A stretch of DNA of 10,506 bases from Larix sibirica (GCA_004151065.3 NWUY0300006215.1:39816-50321), one strand, 5' to 3'; counted from the stretch's first letter, positions 1 to 5,917 are shown. Program-made: numbers and translations. The notes: generated from the letters alone by a model not told the origin.

Positions 1-171
1 TAGACTTCAACTTTGTTGATGCTCGAAACATAAACGAACCCAATACCTTGTGCTTAGAAATCTGTTTGTGTTTGTAATAACATATATGTAAATTGAATGT
101 GAAAGATTTAATGAAAAACAAGCAAGTTTGCCAGAGAAAGCCAAAAGAGAATCGAAGAGGACGACACCTAC

Positions 172-270
172 CTTGTCTTTGGGCACATTCAAATCCATGT
201 CAATGACTCCTTGGGTGGGAAAGCAAACAAAAAATATTGTCCAAAGGAATGCCCCTTTATTCAAGAGCGA
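172..270 (-). other. Weak candidate coding exon ending in a splice donor
   Basis: Read on the minus strand, this stretch is open for 33 codons and ends at AAG|GTAGGT (donor at 171-166), a good plant 5' splice site. The last residues read GVIDMDLNVPKDK. A pyrimidine-rich run followed by CCCAAG at 228-210 could be a 3' splice site, which would leave a 38-base exon (209-172). Otherwise the exon starts further up, but the frame has no ATG and is closed by TAA at 273-271. The part before GVIDMD is hydrophobic. I do not recognise the protein. The next exon, if any, would lie beyond the left edge. This could be a chance open frame. Confidence 0.15.
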
Positions 271-272
271 CT

Positions 273-623
273 TAGGTTATTTTTATTCCGCTAGGTGGCA
301 TAAGGAAGTGACTTAGTTTAAGAGTAGGCTAAATGCTCTACATTTTGAACCGTCTATCTGGTGATTTTTCCAATAAAAACTATTGGAATTGCAAATATTA
401 TATGTTGTTGGAATTGCATAATCTAAGTAACCACTAATATTTGAGGTCCTTAAATCCATTTATGCAATGAAAAAATGTAATTTGAACAATGAAAAATGAC
501 AATTTCACCCCAAAAAAATTAGCATTGAATTCTAACAAAAACAACAAACAAATCCAAAACTTAGAATGTTCCTACTTAATTGGACATACGAGGCATTCAA
601 ATGGGCCAGTATAGTGGGCAACT
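273..623. other. AT-rich intergenic DNA, no gene seen
   Basis: No open frame or recognisable domain on either strand. The only local structures are a 6-bp hairpin (CCAATA, five-base loop, TATTGG at 370-386) and a short direct repeat TTGGAATTGCA near 383 and 409. Confidence 0.6.
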
Positions 624-803
624 GGAATGCCATATACGTAGAATCGTTGACATGATATTCTCCGGTCTTTAAATTGCAGTTTCTACGATTTGGGTGAATT
701 TGAATATGCTATATTATTATTATAAAATTGTAATGTTTAAAAATTGTAATTTATAAACATTGAGATTGTAAATTGATTTTATCAGATTCTCACAAGCAAA
801 TTT
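624..803. repeat. Diverged direct duplication, copy A
   Basis: This 180-base segment starts GGAATG and ends AAGCAAATTTA. It aligns along its whole length with 819-977. Shared landmarks in the same order are ATCGTTGA, a TTTAAAT-GCA stretch, GGTGAATTT, ATATTATT, AATTTATAAACATT/AATTTACAAACATT, AGATTGTAAATTG, ATCAGATT and AGCAAATTTA. The copies differ by many substitutions and small indels, so the duplication is old. Neither copy codes for anything. The source may be a non-autonomous transposon, but I see no terminal repeats. Confidence 0.7.
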
Positions 804-818
804 AGAATAGATTATTAT

Positions 819-977
819 GGAATGTAGTATATGTATCTAATCGTTGAATTAATATTTTGCACTGTTTAAATAGCAATTTTTACGGTGAATTTTAAAATGT
901 TATATTATTTTAAAATTATAATTTACAAACATTAAGATTGTAAATTGGTATTAATCAGATTTTTAGAAGCAAATTTA
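819..977. repeat. Diverged direct duplication, copy B
   Basis: Second copy of the 624-803 unit in the same orientation, 15 bases downstream and about 20 bases shorter. The best preserved part is the 3' half, from the TACAAACATTAAGATTG stretch to AGCAAATTTA. Confidence 0.7.
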
Positions 978-1211
978 TTGAAACTTGCTAATAAGTGAGT
1001 GAGTGGATATTTAATTTAATTACTATTTAGTATGTTTGACAACTTGATTATATAATTCTAACACTCTAACACTATAATTCCAACTATTTTAACAAACATT
1101 TAACTTATTGATAACTATTTAGTATTATGTAATTATAACCATATAAAAGTACAATTCCAACATTTTCAACTAAATTATAACTCAAACATTATAAATAAAT
1201 AAATAAATAAT
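978..1211. other. Very AT-rich spacer with an (AAAT)n microsatellite
   Basis: No coding potential. It contains an interrupted repeat of ACTATTTAGTAT (around 1022 and 1114) and several AATTCCAAC or AATTCTAAC words, and ends in about five AAAT units just before 1211. It may be part of a small DNA transposon, but no convincing inverted termini are visible. Confidence 0.5.
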
Positions 1212-1233
1212 TTTGACAGGCTTTCTTTTGCTC
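1212..1233 (+). repeat. 22-base direct repeat, left copy
   Basis: TTTGACAGGCTTTC followed by TTTTGCTC. It matches 1629-1650 at 21 of 22 bases (the only change is G to C at the eighth base). The pair brackets the duplicated SINE-like unit. Confidence 0.8.
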
Positions 1234-1263
1234 GACAATGACTACAATCTCAGTTGGTAGCCC

Positions 1264-1440
1264 CAAGGGTTGGCTCAATTGGTAGGGGGAGGTTACGAGT
1301 TCGAGCGATTAGTCCTCGAACTCGTGACCTCTTGCTGTGATCCCAATTGTTAGTAGTACGGCTGCCGTTAGATCAAAACCCACAAGTGATTAATAAACTC
1401 ACCATCACCAGATTTCAAAGATCCACAAAAGACAAAAAAA
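1264..1440 (+). mobile_element. tRNA-like SINE candidate, copy 1 (longer form)
   Basis: The unit begins CAAGGGTTGGCTCAATTGG, which contains a good RNA polymerase III A-box (TGGCTCAATTGG, 1271-1282). A weaker B-box-like GAGTTCGAGCGA follows at 1298-1309. The unit ends in GAC and a seven-base A run. The A-box, TTCGA motif and A-tail fit a tRNA-derived SINE on the plus strand. The A-to-B spacing is short for a tRNA, so the head is rearranged or degenerate. An almost identical shorter unit follows directly. A long hairpin sits inside this copy. It could instead be a non-coding repeat with accidental box matches. Confidence 0.5.
1289..1331. repeat. 17-bp inverted repeat (hairpin) inside SINE-like copy 1
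   Basis: The left arm GAGGTTACGAGTTCGAG (1289-1305) pairs with CTCGAACTCGTGACCTC (1315-1331) with one mismatch around a nine-base loop. Outside it, CAATTGG (1277-1283) faces CCAATTG (1343-1349). The right arm read on the minus strand (GAGGTCACGAGTTCGAG) is itself the usual SINE or tRNA B-box context, so two tRNA-like heads may have been joined back to back. Confidence 0.8.
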
Positions 1441-1588
1441 CAAGGGTTGGCTCAATTGGTAGGGGGAGGCTCGTGACCTCTTGCTCTGATCCCAATTGTT
1501 AGTAGTACGGCTGCCGTTAGACCAAAACCCACAAGTGATTAATAAACTCACCATCACCAGATTTCAAAGATCCACAAAAGACAAAAAA
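1441..1588 (+). mobile_element. tRNA-like SINE candidate, copy 2 (28 bases shorter)
   Basis: This is a head-to-tail duplicate of 1264-1440, with only a few substitutions (for example GATCA to GACCA at 1519-1523). It joins copy 1 with no spacer. The A-box is kept (TGGCTCAATTGG from 1448). The segment equivalent to 1293-1320 is missing, which removes the left hairpin arm, the loop and part of the right arm, and with them the B-box-like motif. It ends in a six-base A run. Confidence 0.5.
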
Positions 1589-1628
1589 CATTGACTACTT
1601 GCAATTTTGTGCAACATCTAAATCCATG

Positions 1629-1650
1629 TTTGACACGCTTTCTTTTGCTC
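1629..1650 (+). repeat. 22-base direct repeat, right copy
   Basis: Matches 1212-1233 at 21 of 22 bases. Copies of TGACTAC also occur at 1239-1245 (left) and 1591-1597 (right), so the flanks share more than one word. This suggests either an enclosing duplication or a target-site duplication older than the SINE pair. Confidence 0.8.
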
Positions 1651-1970
1651 TGACTGCGTGGAGAAGGCTGGCCAGATGACAACGTTGTACATAAAAATAA
1701 AATTTAAATTCTGAATCGAACGATGTGAGTATACTTTAGTGGAAGGACAGAGCACCCGCAATTTCTGCATTCCAATGAGAACAAGGAGTCTCGTTCTGAG
1801 TAAATACGATTCTATGAAGGTGGGTATCCAGTGCTCTGTTTTGTAAGGGATCTTATCATTAGTGAGGATCCAATATTCAATGATATCCAGTTGTAATATC
1901 TGTTGTTGTAATAATATACACGTTTTTAAAATTGTGTAACGGTTTGGATTTTGTGAAAGATGAATCCCTT
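1651..1970. other. Non-coding stretch upstream of a TATA-like box
   Basis: No open frame or known motif. The base composition is less AT-rich than its left neighbour. It could be the upstream region of the small gene candidate at 2106, but nothing here proves it. Confidence 0.4.
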
Positions 1971-1980
1971 TATATATAAA
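1971..1980 (+). promoter_or_regulatory. TATA-box-like sequence
   Basis: TATATATAAA preceded by CCCTT and followed by ACTCTG is a textbook plant TATA context. It lies 126 bases before the ATG at 2106, a distance that would give an untranslated leader of roughly 95 bases. AT-rich DNA produces such matches often, so this rests on the neighbouring frame being real. Confidence 0.3.
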
Positions 1981-2105
1981 ACTCTGTGTCTGGTATTATA
2001 TGGATTCCAGCCTGTGTTTCTCTAATGGATGGCACTTTAATTTTAAAGCAGAAATACCCATTAGCCGGGGGAGTTCTCTCTTTCTTCGATGTCCTGTAGC
2101 TCAAC

Positions 2106-2180
2106 ATGCAACGCACAAGCCATCTTATCATATTACTACAACCTCTTTTATTGGTTATGAACAGTAGAGTAATGGCACGA
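2106..2180 (+). CDS. Short signal-peptide-like frame, possible first exon
   Basis: An ATG in a fair plant context (CTCAACATGC) opens a 25-codon frame closed by TAA at 2181-2183. The peptide begins MQRTSHLIILLQ, has a strongly hydrophobic core (LIILLQPLLLVM) after an Arg, and ends in RVMAR, so it looks like a secretory signal peptide with a possible cut after VMA. If a GT-AG intron ran from GTAATG at 2169 to CAG at 2346, the frame would continue in phase into the cysteine-rich frame at 2347-2525. I do not recognise the family. The TATA-like box upstream supports a small secreted-protein gene, but chance is a serious alternative at this length. Confidence 0.2.
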
Positions 2181-2346
2181 TAACGAGATATCGTTTTAAA
2201 GAAAAAATATTTATTTATTTTTTCGTTGTCTGAAACTTGTCACGTGAATCAAGCTGTCTGCCAATGGATAATATCAGAGTGCCAGAATTGACAGAACACA
2301 AAGAAACAAACAACATTATTCTGTTGTTACAACATAATACAAACAG

Positions 2347-2525
2347 TCATTCGTATTTAAAGCGAACATGCTGCCGACACAAAATAATATAAAAAAAGTA
2401 GAATGCAGATTCTATTGTGCGTGCAATGCAAGGTTTGAGGTTGACGAAACTGTGTCAGGTCATCTTCTTGAAACGACAAGATTGGCATCTGTTTGTGTTT
2501 TGTCTTCTTGTCCACATTGCCAAAA
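2347..2525 (+). CDS. Cysteine-rich frame, possible second exon
   Basis: This frame is open from an acceptor-like ACAAACAG (ending 2346) to a donor-like AAAA|GTATGT at 2526. It includes an in-frame ATG at 2368. The residues include ECRFYCACNARFEV and, near the end, CVLSSCPHCQK, giving six Cys in two clusters. With the hydrophobic leader at 2106 it would resemble a small secreted cysteine-rich protein. Without splicing, the frame reads on to a stop at 2617-2619 through a hydrophobic, TA-repeat-encoded stretch that does not look like protein. I cannot place it in a family. The 3' end of the exon is duplicated downstream (2568-2602). Confidence 0.18.
2489..2523 (+). repeat. 35-base direct repeat, copy A
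   Basis: CTGTTTGTGTTTTGTCTTC followed by TTGTCCACATTGCC. It recurs 79 bases downstream at 2568-2602 with four or five differences. Between the copies is a TA-rich stretch (about 2527-2563). Confidence 0.75.
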
Positions 2526-2567
2526 GTATGTATATATATCATTTTTATTTATAATATATATATTGTG

Positions 2568-2602
2568 CTGTTTGTGTTTGTCTTCTTGCCCACATGGTCA
2601 AA
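2568..2602 (+). repeat. 35-base direct repeat, copy B
   Basis: Second copy of 2489-2523 (CTGTTTGTGTTTGTCTTC, then TTGCCCACATGGTC). One T is lost from the TTTT run. The pair suggests a 79-base tandem duplication whose intervening part has since drifted into simple TA sequence. Confidence 0.75.
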
Positions 2603-2789
2603 TATTATTTTATATATAAAAAAATTATTATTTATAGTGTAATTATCATGAGAATATAAAATTAAGCAAAATAATTTGGCAAAACTTATTGGTAAGTACA
2701 AATAGGACTTCTCACCCTCCCACACCTGCCTCGGCAAAAGGGAAAAATTAAAAATCATATTTTCCATCTCCACAATATATCCATTCTCC
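2603..2789. other. AT-rich spacer before the LINE remnant
   Basis: No gene recognised. LINE-like protein similarity begins to be readable only downstream of about 2790, so the 5' end of the LINE fragment may lie in this stretch but is too decayed to see. Confidence 0.4.
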
Positions 2790-3392
2790 TTTCCCCTGTT
2801 TCCGACTCTGCGAGCTTTGTTGTGTTAGAGTATTGTTTTCTGTTTTGCATTAACTCTAGGATGAATGTGAATACTCCTAAAAATGTTAGGATTTCAATTT
2901 TTTTAACAATAATCACAACTTCTAACAAATTGCTTGGAATTAACATCCATTATAATCTTCGCTGGAAAAAACATCCATTATAAACTAAGTTAAATTTGGA
3001 TTATAGTGTGGAAAAAAGGATTAACCAGGCTGGGAAAGCTTTTTATGGTCTTAAAAAGAATTGTAGAGAAGCTCATTATTAATTATGGGAGAAAAGAAGT
3101 TTATTTTTGACACACTTGTTATCACCTATTTCTATATGGTTGCAAAGTATTGGTTTGTGGTATTTCTAGGGAGATTAGGTAAATCAAATAAATTTAGATG
3201 TGTTTTATAATACACATCCTTAGAATTAAAAACATCATGCTTTACCTTATCATTTTTTTTAGAAGTTGGTTTCCCACTTGTAGAAAGCAAGGTTATGATA
3301 GATACTTATTGTACAAGTTAACTAAAATGAAAAAAGAGATTTTTCCTATAGCAACTTCAAACACTAGTAAAAATTACTAGAAATTAATGAAA
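2790..3392 (+). pseudogene. Degenerate LINE (non-LTR retrotransposon) reverse transcriptase fragment
   Basis: Three forward frames carry, in order, pieces of the region downstream of the catalytic YADD box of a plant LINE reverse transcriptase. They are NVNTPKNVR (near 2868), TTSNKLLGINIHY (near 2917), DYSVEKRINQAGKAFYGLK (near 3000), FIFDTLVIT (near 3100), LFLYGCKVLVCGISREI (near 3127) and RIKN, then RYLLYKL (3222-3320) and ASNTSKNY (near 3350). The YGC-x-V-x-x-CGISRE block is typical of the C-terminal part of these proteins. At least two frameshifts and stops at 3084 and 3176 break the frame. The endonuclease and the catalytic RT core are absent. Matching codons can be followed to 3392, where the copia LTR begins. 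The family assignment is from recall; the exact LINE clade is not settled. Confidence 0.85.
2942..2983 (+). repeat. 14-base direct repeat inside the LINE, 28-base offset
   Basis: AACATCCATTATAA occurs at 2942-2955 and 2970-2983. The protein alignment has extra material exactly here, between GINIHY and LDYSVEKR, so a 28-base tandem duplication probably occurred in the LINE after it stopped coding. Confidence 0.7.
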
Positions 3393-3934
3393 TGAACCAT
3401 AAGTGTATAATACACTTCCTACACTAATTAATGAGATAAGAATGTGCATAAATCTAAATAAACACAATCGATGTAATAAACATAAACATACAACCATTCA
3501 ACAATATGATTTCCCAAGAGAAACCCCGCACTCTAAAGTAGGTTGAATGTATTATTCAACAACTAATAACAAATGATTACAATATATTATAGTCTTTGTA
3601 CTCTCAATAAGAGTATTCAATATCATAAATGTTCTAAATAAATTTCAGTAGCATAATAGCAAGTTAAAAACTCACTCACAATACCTCCAACCCAAGTACT
3701 TAATAAATATGAAGAACAAAGTTACAAAACATAAACAATTTATGGTTTTTCAATTCTACATGTTGGAAACCACCAACGATTAATTGGCCAACTAATGTCG
3801 CTCAACATTCATTGCACGCTACTTGTTAACATTTATTCCATGCCACTACCTAGCATTTGTTCCATGCTAGTGCTCATCAATCATTACTTGCTTTGTTACA
3901 AGATTTTAATGTGTATAATGCACCTATCCCAACA
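3393..3934 (-). mobile_element. Ty1/copia 3' LTR
   Basis: On the minus strand this begins TGTTGGGATAGG, directly after the polypurine tract, and ends GGTTCA, giving the standard TG...CA termini and a length of 542 bases, within the usual range for copia LTRs. The inner boundary is fixed by the polypurine tract. The outer boundary is fixed by the abrupt end of LINE-like codons at 3392. The sequence GGGGTTTCTCTTGGGAAAT (minus strand, near 3529-3511) resembles the late part of other copia LTRs. TGAAA (3388-3392) would be the five-base target site on this side, but its partner cannot be found because the 5' LTR is missing. A near-palindromic GTGTATAATACAC word lies close to each end. Confidence 0.85.
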
Positions 3935-3945
3935 TTCTCCCACTT
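3935..3945 (-). other. Copia polypurine tract
   Basis: The minus strand reads AAGTGGGAGAA immediately before the LTR start TGTTGG. This is the plus-strand DNA primer site of reverse transcription, and AAGTGGGAGAATGTTGG is the characteristic copia junction. It fixes the orientation of the element and the inner edge of the LTR. Confidence 0.88.
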
Positions 3946-4051
3946 GCCATATACCTTGCAAGAGTATGAGGGAGAATGCATAAAACTGTGAGCTAACTGC
4001 CACGAGCCATAAGGCCCATATATTCACAACAACACTTGAATTTACATGTGC
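3946..4051 (-). other. Copia sequence between pol end and polypurine tract
   Basis: About 100 bases separate the end of recognisable RNase H from the polypurine tract. The minus-strand frame is closed by TGA at 4054-4052 (after DADALMKQ). No further conserved motif is seen. This is the 3' untranslated part of the element, possibly including a decayed C-terminal end of pol. Confidence 0.6.
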
Positions 4052-5034
4052 TCATTGTTTCATTAGTGCATCTGCATCATTATGTGAGGTGTTAACTTTC
4101 TCTAGTATCACCTTTTTAGATCATCTACCATGTCCCTAATCAAATGGTATTGAATATCGATATGCTTTGTTTTCACATGAAATGTTGGGTTCTTAATAAG
4201 GCAAATGGCACTGTTACTATCACACTTAATTGTAATAGCTTTCTAACTTTGCCCTACATCTAAACATAGTTTCATAAGCCAAATGGAAATTCCTTATAGG
4301 CATGAGTAGCAACCATATGCTTAGCTTATACAATGGACAAAGTGACCACAATTTGCCCCTTGCAACTACTAGATCTCTTTTTATCTACATCTCCTACACA
4401 ATCAAAATCCTCATAACCCTATATATCCACTTGGTGTTGATATCCTAAAACATCACTATGATAACAAATGGAATATTCAAAAGTACTTCACAAATACTTA
4501 AATACCCTCTTCACTGCAGCTCAATGTTCATGTCTAGGATTAAACATGAATTGACTCTTCACTGCCTATGCTTAGGCAATGATTGGTCTAGTATATGCTA
4601 TAGTACATCAAACTACCAATTGCACTAGCAAAAGGAACAAAACACATTTCCTCCATCTTTGTAGGTGTTGTAGGACAATGCTCAATTAAAAGTTTGATTC
4701 CCATAGAAATCGAAACAGTCAATGGTTTGCAATCCACCATGCAAAAACACTACAACACAAAATTCATGTGCTTAATTTGGCTCAACCAAAGCGTTTCGTT
4801 TGCTCTATCTCAGTTTATCTCCATTCCTAAGATATATTTTTCATCCTCAAATCCTTCATTTCAAGTTGTGTTGAATGAATGAACCACATCCTCACTATTA
4901 CCAAAAAGTAATATTTCATCTACATACAAAGTGATAACAAGGAAATGACGACCATCATGTTTGTAATACACACAATGATTTGATTTGAATCTCAGAAATC
5001 TCAATCCCAACACAAAAGAATCAAACTTTTGGTA
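4052..5034 (-). pseudogene. pol: Ty1/copia pol remnant: reverse transcriptase and RNase H
   Basis: Read from 5034 downward, the order is YQKFDSFVLG, FLVITLYVDEILLFGNSEDV (RT catalytic box, 4926-4915), KYILGMEIN, SQIKHMNFVL, PFASAIGSLMYY, TRPIIA, AAVKRVFKYL, SICYHSDVLGYQ, GYEDFDCVGDVDKKRSSS, VVTLS, IKCDSNSAICLIKNPTFH, TKHIDIQYHLIRDMVDD and ILEKVNTSHNDADAL. This is the standard RT-to-RNase H order of copia elements. The element copies its RNA into DNA, but this copy cannot. The catalytic YVDD has become YVDE. At least four frameshifts (for example near 4595, 4245 and 4115, plus a compensating pair near 4870-4850) and many stops (4810-4812, 4521-4523, 4488-4490, 4419-4421) break it. Similarity stops abruptly at 5034, so gag, integrase, the RT N-terminus and the 5' LTR are absent. 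Confidence 0.95.
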
Positions 5035-5361
5035 CTTTAGGTATTTTTCAATTTGTAAGTATTAGTGGTTTGTATTCCGAGTTTGAAATTTTACATATAC
5101 ATTGACATATAATTGCACAACCGATAATCATGTTGTCTTTGAAAGGTCCAAAGTGTCCACCATACTGATCTTTAAATAACATTTGTGATGTGAGATGCAC
5201 CTTGGTGCAAAGCTTAAGAGCAGCAAGGCCAAGCACATGTCATCATTATTCCTTTAGTGCATAAGATCTAAAGTTCAAGGTGACATGACACATCATGTAG
5301 AGATTAAAATTTGAATCGATGTGAGATGCAATAACATATCACATGATAGTTAGAGTTAGAA
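5035..5361. other. Unassigned stretch beyond the copia breakpoint
   Basis: This is neither copia nor LINE sequence. A minus-strand frame at 5236-5048 is open for about 60 codons and includes FKDQYGGHFGPFKDNMIIGC, which looks somewhat protein-like, but I do not recognise it and the composition gives no support. Repeated words such as GATGTGAGATGCA (near 5187 and 5320) suggest local duplication. Confidence 0.4.
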
Positions 5362-5498
5362 TTTAGGTGCGTGAGTGTGGCTTAATGGCACTAGGTTGTG
5401 GCTGGGGCCTCATAGGTGTCGAGATTCATTCCAAGGATGCTTATAAACAACTCTTGATTCTGGGGTGAAATATCAAGACTCGTAATATTAAAAAAAAA
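5362..5498 (+). mobile_element. Second SINE candidate with A-box, B-box and A-tail
   Basis: The head GTGTGGCTTAATGGCACTAGG contains an A-box match (TGGCTTAATGG, 5378-5388). After 32 bases comes GTGTCGAGATTCATTCC, which is close to a B-box (GGTTCGATTCC) with one base lost and one changed (5421-5432). That spacing is normal for tRNA-derived heads. The unit ends in nine A residues (5490-5498). TAGAA occurs just before it (5357-5361) and just after it (5499-5503), a possible short target-site duplication. A short body of about 60 bases lies between head and tail. It has no sequence likeness to the 1264-1588 units beyond the boxes. The first base is uncertain. Confidence 0.5.
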
Positions 5499-5502
5499 TA
5501 GA

Positions 5503-5757
5503 ACCACATAACCATACATAGTAACTAAACCAAGTTTTTTCATACAACGCGATGGAACCACATGATCATGTATCATGATGATACAAGTTTTCAAACAACA
5601 TGATAAAACCAAGTTTCATTCATTGCAGCTGAACCAAGTTTTCATTCATCACAGCCGAAGAAAATTTCCATGACTGGGATGAACCAAAGTTTCCACGACT
5701 GGGGTGAACCAAAGTTTCCATTAGTGTGATGAACCAAAGTTTTGCATTGACATGACC
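5503..5757 (+). repeat. Tandem array, 25-base unit, about ten copies
   Basis: Unit starts are at 5503, 5529, 5557, 5583, 5608, 5633, 5658, 5683, 5708 and 5733. The last seven are spaced by exactly 25 bases. The consensus is ACCAAAGTTTCCA, then about six variable bases, then TGATGA. The left units are more degenerate and vary from 26 to 28 bases. Further decayed units occur at about 5970-5994 and 6004-6028, beyond the 39-base array. The array is non-coding and begins four bases after the SINE A-tail. There are no unique spacers between units, so it is not a CRISPR. Confidence 0.85.
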
Positions 5758-5768
5758 TTACAATGTGT

Positions 5769-5917
5769 GATCACAAGGTTGGAGTCAACGGAATGACTCA
5801 TCGCATAAGTTGGAAAGTGTGAAGGAGTGCGATGACTCATCGCAGATGTTGGAAAGTTCAACGGAGCATGGTGACTTATCGCACAGGTTGGAAATTTTAA
5901 ATGGCTCATCGCACCTT
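5769..5917. repeat. Tandem array, 39-base unit
   Basis: Units start with GACTCATCGCA at 5795, 5834 and 5873 (spacing exactly 39), with a shortened unit to 5903 and partial units at 5769-5794 and 5903-5917. Each holds TTGGAAA. Because 39 is a multiple of three, both minus-strand frames that stay open here show 13-residue periodic peptides (for example FPTSAMSH and LSNICDES), but that follows from the DNA repeat and is not evidence for a gene. The reverse complement of the unit contains CTTTCCAACTTATGCGATGA, similar in order and spacing to the TTTCCA-TGTGATGA of the 25-base array. Confidence 0.85.

Noticed and set aside
128-316. Forward 62-codon frame
   Set aside because: Low-complexity composition, no motif and no splice or promoter support. 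It overlaps the slightly better minus-strand candidate.
405-1161. Possible DNA transposon with inverted ends TTGGAATTG / CAATTCCAA
   Set aside because: The word is short, occurs several times nearby in AT-rich DNA, and no target duplication is visible.
2241-2246. CACGTG G-box
   Set aside because: A single six-base match inside the putative intron of a weak gene candidate; no support for function.
3198-3380. Independent 60-codon forward gene
   Set aside because: Its residues (RIKN, RYLLYKL, ASNTSKNY) are the C-terminal part of the LINE reverse transcriptase, so it is part of the LINE remnant.
4694-4882. Forward 62-codon frame inside the copia remnant
   Set aside because: Shadow of the minus-strand reverse transcriptase sequence.
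5378-5432. True tRNA gene
   Set aside because: The A-box and B-box fit, but the B-box has lost a base, no acceptor stem pairs, and the A-tail points to a SINE.
5503-5917. CRISPR-like regular repeats
   Set aside because: Units follow each other directly with no unique spacers, drift gradually and lie in plant DNA without cas genes. They are a minisatellite.
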